Origin: Fidelibacterota bacterium | GTDB taxonomy: Bacteria > Fidelibacterota > Marinisomatia > SCGC-AAA003-L08 > D37C17 | Direction of reading: 5' to 3' | NCBI GenBank assembly: GCA_004124405.1 | Contig: SCKP01000016.1 | Coordinates: forward strand, 1-35,093 | DNA length: 35,093 bases | Part shown: positions 7,958 to 16,372 of the stretch, piece after piece | Layout of the letters: each line of letters starts with the position of its first letter | How positions within the stretch are numbered: position 1 is the first letter of the stretch | Translations under genes and position numbers: made by a program | Notes under the pieces: generated by a model | What the model was told of the DNA's origin: nothing | Seen by the model: only the letters and a program-made list of their open reading frames with translations | Database searches by the model: none

Positions 7958-8689
7958 ATGAAGAATATAAAACTAATAACAATACTGGCACTCTCTAGTG
8001 CTGTTTTATTCGCTGGAAAAGCCACGGCTCATAAAGCTAAGGTTAACTTTAAGGAAACTGTTGTAGCCCGTTCTGAGTCTTCTGGCTCAATTGCTGATCT
8101 CGTAATTGATTCTGATAAGGCTATACATGGCTTGCAATTTGATATTTCTTATAATCCATCAGAAATAAAATCTATACAACCTGAAGCTATATCTGGTTTT
8201 GAGGTTAAATTTAATGAAATATCTGAAGGTGTCATTCGCGGTCTTATTTTCAGCATGCAAGGCCAGGCTTTACCTAAAAATTTAAAATTTGAATTTTTAA
8301 ATGCAGACGGTTTTGAAGGTACCAGTACTATTGAATTTAAAGACATCATTTTAGCTGATAGCCAAGGTAATGGTGTAGAAGTTGAAGTGCAAACTTATGA
8401 TATCAGTTTTTCTAATGTATTACCAATTAAAACTGAATTAACAGATGCATATCCAAATCCATTCAACCCCAGTTCAACCATTAATTACGGACTAATGAAT
8501 GATGGACATGTTGAAATAATGATATATGATGCCACTGGCAGACTTGTTGATGAATTGGTTAACCAAAATCAAACTGCTGGTTACCATAGCATTACATGGA
8601 ATGCTTCTAATCAGGCAAGTGGTATGTACTTTGCTAAAATGATTGCCGGAGATGTTGTTCAGACTCAAAAGCTTGTACTTCTCAAATAA
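7958..8689 (+). CDS. Exported cohesin-like protein with T9SS sorting tail
   Basis: The 243-residue protein has a signal peptide (ITILALSSAVLFAGKATA). Residues ~30-150 read as a cohesin-like beta-sandwich: a LVIDSDKAIHGLQFDISYNPSEI opening, a central GVIRGLIFS, and GTSTIEFKDIILADSQGN near the end. Residues ~160-243 are the type IX secretion sorting domain (TELTDAYPNPFNPSSTINY, IYDATGRLVDEL, AGYHSITWNAS, GMYFAKMIAGD, KLVLLK). Such tails direct export across the outer membrane and surface attachment in FCB bacteria. The strong AAAGGAAAG site supports ATG 7958. It sits among genes whose products carry dockerin-like ends. The cohesin call is by pattern only. Confidence 0.75.
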   Translation: MKNIKLITILALSSAVLFAGKATAHKAKVNFKETVVARSESSGSIADLVIDSDKAIHGLQFDISYNPSEIKSIQPEAISGFEVKFNEISEGVIRGLIFSMQGQALPKNLKFEFLNADGFEGTSTIEFKDIILADSQGNGVEVEVQTYDISFSNVLPIKTELTDAYPNPFNPSSTINYGLMNDGHVEIMIYDATGRLVDELVNQNQTAGYHSITWNASNQASGMYFAKMIAGDVVQTQKLVLLK

Positions 8690-8712
8690 GTTTATTCATT
8701 TTTGAATGCTAA

Positions 8713-8750
8713 TAAAAAGGCAGAAGACCTACGTCATCTGCCTTTTTTTA
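8713..8750 (+). terminator. Intrinsic terminator of the cohesin-like gene
   Basis: AAAGGCAGA and TCTGCCTTT form a 9-bp stem around a loop of about 12 bases, followed by a T7 run ending at 8749. It is located 25 bases past the TAA of the preceding gene. Confidence 0.9.
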
Positions 8751-8787
8751 GTTACGTCACATTATCTCAATTATTGTATACCTAAAT

Positions 8788-8819
8788 TATAATCCCTGTA
8801 ATTTAATAATAGGGATAAT
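8788..8819 (+). promoter_or_regulatory. TATAAT box and inverted repeat upstream of the subtilase gene
   Basis: TATAAT at 8788-8793 is a perfect -10 hexamer, although no good -35 lies 17 bases upstream. It overlaps an inverted repeat, ATAATCCCT (8789-8797) and AGGGATAAT (8811-8819), with one mismatch and a 13-base AT-rich spacer. It could be an operator or a leader hairpin ahead of the ribosome site GAGAGGAAAAGGGAG. Confidence 0.3.
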
Positions 8820-8856
8820 AGAAAAATTGGAGAGGAAAAGGGAGTTAACAATAAAA

Positions 8857-11800
8857 ATGAAACATAAATTAATAAACCTATTAATACTCGGATTGGGTAT
8901 TGTGCAAGTGTTTGCAAGTACACCTCAAATATCTGACAATACTTTTCTCTTTTGCCTGAAACCAAATGTAGAACCTTTAGAGATTGTTAGAAATGGTAAT
9001 GAAGTTATTGTAAGTATTGAGGAATTGAATGATGCATTCCGAACAATTCAAGTTACCAATATTGAACCATGGATACACCATGCTACTGAAATGGATAGAG
9101 ATGGAGAGGTTTATCTGAATCGTATTTATCGAGTATATTTAAATGACAACCGTAGTATTTCAACTGAACAATCTATTGCTATAATAGGAGAAATCCCGGT
9201 TACCCTTTATGCCGAAAATGAATACCTTCGCAAACCCCTTTATACACCTAATGATCCTGCACTTGGTAATCAATGTAGCATTCCTGCTGTAAAAGCAGAT
9301 ATTGCCTGGGATTATTGGGATATCCCTGATGATATGCCGGGCGATCAAAATGTACTATTAGCATCTGTTGATACAGGGGTGGATTATACACACCCTGATT
9401 TGGTGGCAAATCTCTGGGTAAATCAAGGGGAAATCCCCGCTCTAATTTATGAAATTGGTGTTGACGTAAATGAAGATGGATATATTTCTTCCCTTGAAAT
9501 TGCTGATTTTATGTCCACCCAAAGTGATTTAAATGAAGATGGCATATCAAACTTTCGAGATGCTCTCACATATGGGTCACCCTTTATGGATGGCGTTGAC
9601 AACGATGGAAATGGCTATGTGGATGATCTCATCGGCTGGGATGCCTCTGGAACATCTGGTACTCCAGATAATGATCCATTCCCTAAAACAGGTATTCCAA
9701 ATAACAGTACATGGGCACACGGAACACATGTAGCTGGAATTATGGCTGCTACAACAGATAACGGTTTAGGAATGGCATCTACTATGTTCAACGGAAAAAT
9801 ATTATCAGTTAAATGTTCAATGGATGGGCCAGCAACTGATGAGCCGGGCATCCATGATGGATATAATGGTATTACTTATGCGGCAAAAGCAGGTTATTAT
9901 GCTGGTGCACGTACTATCATTAATAACAGTTGGGGCGGTGGTGGCTTTAGTTCCTCAGAAAATTCAGTAATTAATAATGCCTACAATACCTATGGCGCTA
10001 TTGTACTCGCTGCAGCAGGTAATGGAACTGATGATGGGCAAGAAGAATATGCAGCCCATTATCCATCGAGTTATGACAATACAATTTCTGTCTGTGCCAT
10101 TGGTTGTAATGGTATATGGGGTAATTGGGCCACTTATCATACCACTGTTGATCTGGCTGCCCCAGGTGAAAATGTTTATAGTGCCATTATTGGAACCGGC
10201 TATGAATCATGGGCTGGATCTTCAATGGCTAGTCCAAATGCAGCCAGTGTTCATGGTCTGGTATGGGCATATCACCCTGAATGGACAAACCAGCAGGTCC
10301 GGGACCAGGTTTCACTATCGGCTGACCCTTTTATTTATGATATTAATCCAGATTATATTGACTGTAATGGAAATAGTACCGGGGGATATTGTCTGGGTAC
10401 AGGAATGGTAGATGCCCATAAAGCCATTGGCTTAAATTTTTCACCGAATATTATAATTGAAGATTATTTTATCGATGATTCTGCTGGAGATTCAGATGGT
10501 CTTGCTAATCCAGGAGAAACAGTTAACTTATCGTTTGCTCTTTTAAATGTTGAAGGTTGGGTGGATGCATTTAATGTTTCAGCATATCTATCCTCAAATA
10601 ACTCGGATGTAATTATTTCTAACGATTTTGCAAATTATGGAAATATTTCAGCGGGAAATACTGAAAGCGGAGATTTCTTTGAAGTTACATTTTCAGATGG
10701 GATAGCATTAGAAGATGTAACATTTCAGCTTCAAATTGTAGGTGAAAGTATTGATTATCAATATGATCAAATTAGGGTTATAGATATAACCGTATCTCTA
10801 AACCAATCGGGTTTTCCTATTTCCACAGCAGAAGTAAAAGCCAGTCCCCTGGTTATAGACCTGGATGGTGATGGTGATGATGAAATTATCTTTGGTGATA
10901 ATAATGGCTTTGTCCATATCTATAATGCCGATGGAACTGAAGTTGAAGATGATACCTTCCCCTATGATACAGGCAACCAAATCTGGGGATCTGCTGCTGC
11001 CGCTGACTTGGACAATGATGGGCTCCTGGATTTTGTAATAGCCTCTAAATCAAAACATCTCTACATCTTTGATAAAAACGGACTCAAGACAGACTATAAT
11101 GCCAACAAATACTTAATGGGCACACCTGCAATAGGAAACCTGGATGATGATGATGATCTGGAAATAGTTATAGGTGGATATTCAAGCAATAACCAGATAT
11201 TTGCTATAAATCCAGATGGCAGTAATGTAGATGGCTTTCCCATGGCTTTAGGTGAAAAAACAAAAGCTGGAGTTGCCCTGGCTGATTTTAATGGAAACGG
11301 TAAAGATGATATAGTATTTGGAACCGATGATAACAATATCTACCTCATCTATGATGATGGAACAATAGCTCCTGGATTTCCCTTTACAGTTGGAGATAAA
11401 ATACAAGCAGCTCCTGCAATACAGGAAATAGATGGAGAAAAAGTAATATTTTTCGGGAGTAATGATAACAGCTTCTATGCTATTAAAAGTGATGGCAGTT
11501 TACTGTTCAGTGTACTAACTGGAGGCAAAGTACTTACCTCTCCCTCATTTTTAGAAGAAAATGGACAGCTATCTATTTTCTTTGGTTCCAATGATGATAT
11601 GATCTACGCTGTTGATAGCCAAGGCAGCTCTCTACCTGGCTGGCCCATAGAAGTCAATGGCACCATTGGAGGATCTGTAGTATTTTCTGATTTAGATGGT
11701 GATGGACAGGCTGAAGTCTTAGCTTCTACAGATATGGGTGAAATAGTGGCATTCCACTTAAATGGTGATGCCTATCCATATTTTCCCATTGTAAACGATT

Positions 11801-12174
11801 TTCCCTTTTCTGGTTCACCTATGACAACGGACCTTGATAATGATGGTGATTTAGAAATCATAACCGGTTCTGGTAGTAATTTATTTGTGATTGATATTAA
11901 AGAGTCTGGCAGTAATAGTAATTACTGGAGTATGTACCGTGGTAATAAACTAAGAAGCGGCACCTACATGCCTGGTGATGATACTTCCTGCGGTGCTGAT
12001 CTTGGTGATGTTACCGGTGATGGCAACATCAACATTTTAGACCTGGTACAGATTGCCAATTACATATTAGAAGTATCCACCCCTTTATACGAATGTGCTG
12101 CTGACTATACCCAGGATGGCAATGTAAATATCCTGGACCTGGTACAGATTGCTAACTACATTTTAGATAATTAA
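8857..12174 (+). CDS. Secreted subtilisin-like serine peptidase (S8) with EF-hand-like insertion, propeller repeats and dockerin-like end
   Basis: The start is ATG 8857, which gives a clean signal peptide (KLINLLILGLGIVQVFAS); a TTG 30 bases upstream would spoil it. The product is 1105 residues. An N-terminal prodomain-like region (20-150) precedes the S8 domain with Asp172 (SVDTGVDYTHPDL), His288 (WAHGTHVAGI), oxyanion Asn356 (NNSWGG) and Ser456 (GSSMASPNAAS). Between Asp and His lie three calcium-loop-like segments, DVNEDGYIS, DLNEDGISN and DNDGNGYVD (about 203-260). After about 500 comes a CARDB-like sandwich. Then from about 640 to 1030 there are repeated VIDLDGDGDDEIIFG and FGSNDDMIYAV units, typical of FG-GAP/PQQ-like propellers. 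The end is a dockerin-like pair (GDVTGDGNINILDLV and QDGNVNILDLV). It is probably extracellular and calcium-dependent. Confidence 0.92.
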   Translation: MKHKLINLLILGLGIVQVFASTPQISDNTFLFCLKPNVEPLEIVRNGNEVIVSIEELNDAFRTIQVTNIEPWIHHATEMDRDGEVYLNRIYRVYLNDNRSISTEQSIAIIGEIPVTLYAENEYLRKPLYTPNDPALGNQCSIPAVKADIAWDYWDIPDDMPGDQNVLLASVDTGVDYTHPDLVANLWVNQGEIPALIYEIGVDVNEDGYISSLEIADFMSTQSDLNEDGISNFRDALTYGSPFMDGVDNDGNGYVDDLIGWDASGTSGTPDNDPFPKTGIPNNSTWAHGTHVAGIMAATTDNGLGMASTMFNGKILSVKCSMDGPATDEPGIHDGYNGITYAAKAGYYAGARTIINNSWGGGGFSSSENSVINNAYNTYGAIVLAAAGNGTDDGQEEYAAHYPSSYDNTISVCAIGCNGIWGNWATYHTTVDLAAPGENVYSAIIGTGYESWAGSSMASPNAASVHGLVWAYHPEWTNQQVRDQVSLSADPFIYDINPDYIDCNGNSTGGYCLGTGMVDAHKAIGLNFSPNIIIEDYFIDDSAGDSDGLANPGETVNLSFALLNVEGWVDAFNVSAYLSSNNSDVIISNDFANYGNISAGNTESGDFFEVTFSDGIALEDVTFQLQIVGESIDYQYDQIRVIDITVSLNQSGFPISTAEVKASPLVIDLDGDGDDEIIFGDNNGFVHIYNADGTEVEDDTFPYDTGNQIWGSAAAADLDNDGLLDFVIASKSKHLYIFDKNGLKTDYNANKYLMGTPAIGNLDDDDDLEIVIGGYSSNNQIFAINPDGSNVDGFPMALGEKTKAGVALADFNGNGKDDIVFGTDDNNIYLIYDDGTIAPGFPFTVGDKIQAAPAIQEIDGEKVIFFGSNDNSFYAIKSDGSLLFSVLTGGKVLTSPSFLEENGQLSIFFGSNDDMIYAVDSQGSSLPGWPIEVNGTIGGSVVFSDLDGDGQAEVLASTDMGEIVAFHLNGDAYPYFPIVNDFPFSGSPMTTDLDNDGDLEIITGSGSNLFVIDIKESGSNSNYWSMYRGNKLRSGTYMPGDDTSCGADLGDVTGDGNINILDLVQIANYILEVSTPLYECAADYTQDGNVNILDLVQIANYILDN

Positions 12175-12194
12175 TTAGATTCACAAAAGCATAA

Positions 12195-12226
12195 TAAAAA
12201 AGCCCGGCAGTACCGGGCTTTTTTTA
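12195..12226 (+). terminator. Intrinsic terminator of the subtilase gene
   Basis: AAAAGCCCGG, loop CAGTA and CCGGGCTTTT form a strong 10-bp GC-rich hairpin followed by more T residues, about 20 bases past the TAA at 12174. Confidence 0.92.
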
Positions 12227-12303
12227 TTACTAAAGAATTCATTAATCCTTTTGGTATAAGATGTGAAATTCTTGTAAATTTTTAGTCTTGTTTCAACGTA
12301 TTT

Positions 12304-13140
12304 ATGACTAAAAATAATTCTTCCAGAACACTTGTCAACTTGCTGGGTATTCCTTCATTATTAGCAATAATATATTTAGGAGACTCCTATTCCAATATTC
12401 CGATTTTCTCTGTTTTTATAGGAATTGTGCTTTATTTAGGCGCTTTAGAAATTGCACCTCTGACAAAAACTAAAAATGGCCAGCCTGTTATTTCTGTTTT
12501 GTTATTATTCTTAGTCCTATTACAAATTGGAAGGATTCCCGGAATTAATTGGGAGATACCCGTTCACATATTAATGATTGGATTAACCTTTACCGCCATG
12601 GCAATTGAAATATTCCGAAAGAAAGAAACACCGCTCCTCAACATATCAATATTGGTTTTCTCATTTGTCTGGTTGGGATTAATGCTGGGTTCTTTATCAG
12701 TATTGAGAAATCTGCCAGATATTGGGTTTAAGATAACTCTTGCTCTTTTTCTCTCAGTTTGGATATGTGATACTGGAGCATTTTTCTTTGGAAAAAAGTT
12801 TGGAAAGAAAAAAATATTACCAGATGTTAGTCCGAAAAAGACCTGGGTGGGCACAATTGCAGGATTTATGTGTTCTGTAGTTTTCTTATTAATACTCAAC
12901 CAGGCTGGATATTTTCCAGATATATTTTCCATAGTTGATGTGGCAGCCTTAGGTATTATCGCCGGATTATTTGGGCAATTTGGAGATTGGGCAGAATCAT
13001 TATTAAAGCGAGAGGCAGGAGTGAAAGATACGAGCAATTTCCTGGCAGGGCATGGAGGCATTTTAGACCGATTTGATTCCCTAACCTTTGCAGCTCCTCT
13101 TACCTTAATTTATTGTACATATTTTATTAAGACAGGATAG
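12304..13140 (+). CDS. cdsA: Phosphatidate cytidylyltransferase (CDP-diacylglycerol synthase)
   Basis: The enzyme activates phosphatidate with CTP to give CDP-diacylglycerol, the branch point of phospholipid synthesis. The 278-residue polytopic membrane protein has about seven or eight hydrophobic helices. It has the conserved WICDTGAFFFGK (about 153-164), SPKKTWVG (176-183), and the CdsA signature from LLKREAGVKDTSNF to HGGILDRFDS (233-259). It is the first gene of the long plus-strand train. The ATG at 12304 lacks a good Shine-Dalgarno. Only 3 bases separate its TAG from the first plausible codon of the next gene. Confidence 0.95.
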   Translation: MTKNNSSRTLVNLLGIPSLLAIIYLGDSYSNIPIFSVFIGIVLYLGALEIAPLTKTKNGQPVISVLLLFLVLLQIGRIPGINWEIPVHILMIGLTFTAMAIEIFRKKETPLLNISILVFSFVWLGLMLGSLSVLRNLPDIGFKITLALFLSVWICDTGAFFFGKKFGKKKILPDVSPKKTWVGTIAGFMCSVVFLLILNQAGYFPDIFSIVDVAALGIIAGLFGQFGDWAESLLKREAGVKDTSNFLAGHGGILDRFDSLTFAAPLTLIYCTYFIKTG

Positions 13141-13146
13141 AAAATT
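13134..13146 (+). promoter_or_regulatory. Ribosome site and ATT start codon of the GlmL-like gene
   Basis: AGGA at 13134-13137 lies 6 bases before ATT 13144. In this frame no ATG, GTG or TTG occurs between the cdsA stop and the conserved nucleotide-binding loop, so a non-canonical start is required. ATT is the best placed. The site overlaps the end of cdsA, implying translational coupling. Confidence 0.5.
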
Positions 13147-14955
13147 AAAGCAGAAGATATAAAAATCATTTTAGCTACAGACTGCGGCTCTACCACAACC
13201 AAGGCAATATTAATTCAATATAGTGAGGGTACCTACCGTTTAACACATCGTGGTGAAGCGCCTACAACGGTTGAAGCGCCATTTGAAGATGTTACTCGTG
13301 GAGTAATAAATGCTATTCTGGAAATAGAAGAGCTTTCAGGACGAAAGCTATTAGATGGTGAAAATATTATCTCTCCCACTCAGGATGAAACCGGAGTTGA
13401 CATTTATATTTCTACCAGTTCTGCTGGCGGTGGGTTGCAAATGATGGTTGGGGGTGTGGTGAAAAGTATGACTGGCGAAAGTGCACAGAGAGCAGCGCTG
13501 GGTGCAGGAGCAATTGTCATGGATGTTTTGGCGTCAAACGATGGTCGTCTCTATCATGAAAAAGTCCAACGGATTCGCCAATTACGTCCTGATATGATAT
13601 TGCTTTCAGGAGGTATTGATGGAGGTACCATCACCCATGTGGTGGAACTCGCTGAAGTCTTAGAGGCTGCCAATCCCAAGCCAAGGTTGGGTATAAATTT
13701 CAAGTTGCCGGTTATTTTTGCTGGAAATAAAAATGCAAGAGAACCCATAAAAGAAAGGCTTGGAGAAATAACAGATTTAATGATTGTTGATAATATCAGG
13801 CCTACGCTGGAGGAGGAAAACCTGCAACCCAGCCGGGATAAAATCCACGATCTATTTATGGAACATGTAATGGCTCAGGCTCCGGGATATAAAAAATTAA
13901 TGGGTTGGACAGATGCCCCAATAATGCCTACCCCCGGGGCTGTTGGTGAAATCATTAAAAAAATTGCAGAAGCAGAAAATATTTCTGTAGTAGGTGTGGA
14001 TATTGGCGGTGCAACAACCGATGTGTTTTCAGTTTTCCAAAAACAATTTAATAGAACAGTTAGTGCAAATCTTGGTATGAGTTATTCAGTTTGTAATGTT
14101 CTGGCTGAATCAGGCTTTAACAATGTGGCTCGCTGGGTTCCATTTAATATGGATGAGACAGATCTCACCAACAGAATTGGTAATAAAATGATTCGTCCCA
14201 CAACAATTCCCCAGTCATTGGAAGCATTGATAATTGAGCAGGCAATTGCCAGAGAAGCCCTCAGGCTTTCTTTTGAACAGCATAAAGAATTTGCAGTTCA
14301 TCTCAAAGGTGTTCAGACCGAACGTACTATTTCAGATGCATTTGAACAAACCAGTTCCGGTGAAACCCTGGTAAATCTTATGGAACTGGATATGCTGGTT
14401 GGATCAGGGGGGGTATTATCTCATGCTCCCCGAAGACATCAGGCAGCCCGGATGCTGATGGATGCATTTCTTCCGGAAGGAGTTACCCAATTAGCTGTGG
14501 ATTCTATTTTTATGATGCCTCAGTTAGGTATTTTATCCACAATCCATCCCAAAGCTGCAGTAGAAGTTTTTGAAAAAGATTGTCTCATTCGTCTGGGTAC
14601 CTGCATCGCAGCGGTGGGGAAAGCAAAATCTGACCAGGTTATGCTGCAGTATGAAATATCATTACCAAGTGGAATAATTGTAGGAGACCTGAAATTTGGT
14701 GAGCTGAAGTTAATTCCTGCACCCTTTGAATCGCTGCAAGCTAAGCTCACACCAGGAAAAGGTTTAGACATTGGTGCCGGTAAAAATGAAGTGTTGAATA
14801 CAAATATATATGGCGGGGTTGTTGGAATAATTATAGATGGTCGGGGCAGACAGCCTTTTAACTTGATGGATAATACGGAAGACAGGGTTTCACAATTGAA
14901 AAAATGGTCAGAAGAAACAGGCGAATATCCCCAATTGGAAAATTCAAATGTCTAG
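13144..14955 (+). CDS. MutL/GlmL-family ASKHA ATPase (glutamate mutase L-like), probable ATT start
   Basis: Family homology extends upstream of the first ordinary start (TTG 13435). From 13144 the frame reads KAEDIKIILATDCGSTTTKA, and DCGSTTTKA is the phosphate-1 loop of actin/Hsp70-like ATPases. A second nucleotide loop, VVGVDIGGATTDVFSV, lies at about 281-296, and LLSGGIDGG at about 154. The overall pattern is that of the GlmL/MutL family, known beside glutamate mutase and ornithine aminomutase and thought to act as a reactivating chaperone. The product is 603 residues from ATT. No mutase subunits are nearby. Instead it overlaps the KOW-ended gene by 8 bases and heads a block of membrane proteins, so its ATPase probably serves that assembly. 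That role is inference. Confidence 0.88.
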   Translation: MKAEDIKIILATDCGSTTTKAILIQYSEGTYRLTHRGEAPTTVEAPFEDVTRGVINAILEIEELSGRKLLDGENIISPTQDETGVDIYISTSSAGGGLQMMVGGVVKSMTGESAQRAALGAGAIVMDVLASNDGRLYHEKVQRIRQLRPDMILLSGGIDGGTITHVVELAEVLEAANPKPRLGINFKLPVIFAGNKNAREPIKERLGEITDLMIVDNIRPTLEEENLQPSRDKIHDLFMEHVMAQAPGYKKLMGWTDAPIMPTPGAVGEIIKKIAEAENISVVGVDIGGATTDVFSVFQKQFNRTVSANLGMSYSVCNVLAESGFNNVARWVPFNMDETDLTNRIGNKMIRPTTIPQSLEALIIEQAIAREALRLSFEQHKEFAVHLKGVQTERTISDAFEQTSSGETLVNLMELDMLVGSGGVLSHAPRRHQAARMLMDAFLPEGVTQLAVDSIFMMPQLGILSTIHPKAAVEVFEKDCLIRLGTCIAAVGKAKSDQVMLQYEISLPSGIIVGDLKFGELKLIPAPFESLQAKLTPGKGLDIGAGKNEVLNTNIYGGVVGIIIDGRGRQPFNLMDNTEDRVSQLKKWSEETGEYPQLENSNV

Positions 14956-16072
14956 ATCTTACACTCCGGGGCTCAAAATTTTAGCACGGACTAAAATTAT
15001 CAAAAAAAGACAGCTGCCAATGAAAGGTAATGTTCATTTGAAAATTGGTGATATTGTCAAATCAGATACAATTGTAGCATCTACTGAATTACCCGGTAAT
15101 GTGCAAATGCTAAATGTCGCAAATAAATTGAACATAGAACCTGAAAATGTTCCGGAATGTATGTTGGTTGAACTGGATGAGTCCATTTCTAAGGGGCAGA
15201 TAATTGCTGAAAGCAAAGGTATATTTGGAATGTTTAAAAGCCAATTAAAATCCCCAATTGATGGCACGCTTGCGAACGTTTCAGAAATTACGGGGCAGGC
15301 TATTTTGTCAGAACCACCTATCCCGGTTGAGGTTGATGCCTATACATCAGGTACAATTACTGAAGTTGATGATGAAGAAGGTGTCACCATTGAAACAGTG
15401 GGAGCCCTTGTTCAGGGAATTCTGGGTATTGGGGGTGAAAATCATGGAATATTAGAGGTTGTTACAACTTCGCCAAGTGATGAATTGACCGCTGAAATGA
15501 TTCAGGAAAAGCATAAAAATATGGTTTTAGTTGGGGGATCATTTCTGACAAAGGATACATTTGAACATGCAAGTAAAATTGGAGTAGCCGGAATTGTTTC
15601 CGGTGGATTTGATTATACTGATTTATCAAAAATTTTAGGATATTCTTTAGGAGTTGCTATAACCGGATCTGAGGATATTGGCCCCAGCTTAATTATTACC
15701 GAAGGCTTTGGCAGAATCAGCATGGCAGTAAGAACTTACGAATTATTATCATCCAATGCAGGAAAGTTTGCAGCCATAAATGGTTCCACACAGATTCGAG
15801 CAGGGGTCATACGGCCTGAAATAATTATTCCAAGTGAAAGAGAAAATGGTGAAATACGTGATTATGAAGAAGCCGATCTGGCAATTACGGATGGGTCATT
15901 GATTCGAATAATTCGCGCCCCCCATTTTGGAAAGGTTGGGAAAGTTAAATCCCTTCCTGCTGAACTTACAAAGATGGAATCCGAAACTCTGGTTCGGGTA
16001 GCTGAAATTGAATTCGAAAACGGGGAGATTGAAATTATACCCCGAGCTAATTTAGAAATGATCCTCACATGA
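14948..16072 (+). CDS. Conserved hypothetical protein with barrel-sandwich-like N-terminus and KOW-like C-terminus
   Basis: The 374-residue protein has no signal peptide and no clear membrane helix. The N-terminal part (MKGNVHLKIGDIVKSDTIVAST, then LKSPIDGTLANVSEITGQAIL at about 100-120) has the G-x-V and SPxDG turns of barrel-sandwich (biotinyl/RnfC-like) folds, but no lipoyl lysine site is evident. The middle holds small-residue alpha/beta segments (MVLVGGSFL, GIVSGGFDY, LGVAITGSEDIG). The last ~45 residues (HFGKVGKVKSLP, then ETLVRVAEIEFENGEIEIIPRANLEMI) look like a KOW motif. It overlaps the GlmL-like gene by 8 bases and the next gene by 4 (ATGA), so all three are translationally coupled. 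I know no defined function. It is likely a partner of the ATPase. Confidence 0.75.
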   Translation: MSRSYTPGLKILARTKIIKKRQLPMKGNVHLKIGDIVKSDTIVASTELPGNVQMLNVANKLNIEPENVPECMLVELDESISKGQIIAESKGIFGMFKSQLKSPIDGTLANVSEITGQAILSEPPIPVEVDAYTSGTITEVDDEEGVTIETVGALVQGILGIGGENHGILEVVTTSPSDELTAEMIQEKHKNMVLVGGSFLTKDTFEHASKIGVAGIVSGGFDYTDLSKILGYSLGVAITGSEDIGPSLIITEGFGRISMAVRTYELLSSNAGKFAAINGSTQIRAGVIRPEIIIPSERENGEIRDYEEADLAITDGSLIRIIRAPHFGKVGKVKSLPAELTKMESETLVRVAEIEFENGEIEIIPRANLEMILT

Positions 16073-16365
16073 TCTCTGATAGTTTATCAATATCTAATAC
16101 AGAAAAGCAGTTGATCACAGGCTTGGCAGGCAAGATTGTCCAGCGAGGTCTGGCTGTCCCGGCTATATTTTTTTTAGAAATGGTAAAATATATGTCATTT
16201 ATAGGTAGTCAGTTAATGGTATTTTTCGGCCCTGTCATTACTGTATTTATTCAGTCGGAATCTTATTATAAAATAACACATCTACTGGAAGAGCGTCAGA
16301 ATGTTGAATTCCTCATGCTTGAAATTGAGCGTATGGAATCTGATAATAAAAAGAAGGAGTCATAA
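16069..16365 (+). CDS. Small membrane protein, 98 aa, of the GlmL-associated block
   Basis: ATG 16069 overlaps the stop of the previous gene in ATGA. The product has a hydrophobic, probably membrane-spanning segment from about 30 to 60 (VPAIFFLEMVKYMSFIGSQLMVFFGPVITVF). A charged, probably coiled C-terminal tail follows (YYKITHLLEERQNVEFLMLEIERMESDNKKKES). There is no recognised domain. The tail may reach into the cytoplasm and contact the ATPase or KOW-ended protein. Its placement inside a coupled gene block supports it being a real gene despite its small size. Confidence 0.7.
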   Translation: MISDSLSISNTEKQLITGLAGKIVQRGLAVPAIFFLEMVKYMSFIGSQLMVFFGPVITVFIQSESYYKITHLLEERQNVEFLMLEIERMESDNKKKES

Positions 16366-16372
16366 GAATAAT

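Noticed and set aside
9533-10411. Two plus-strand frames of 66 and 144 residues inside the subtilase gene
   Set aside because: They overlap the well-supported S8 coding frame and have Met-rich compositions typical of shifted reading of GAT/AAT-rich DNA.
13138-13146. cdsA and the GlmL-like protein as one fusion read through TAG
   Set aside because: The two are in the same frame and separated only by TAG and one codon, but both are complete families on their own and a ribosome site precedes ATT. Separate proteins are simpler.
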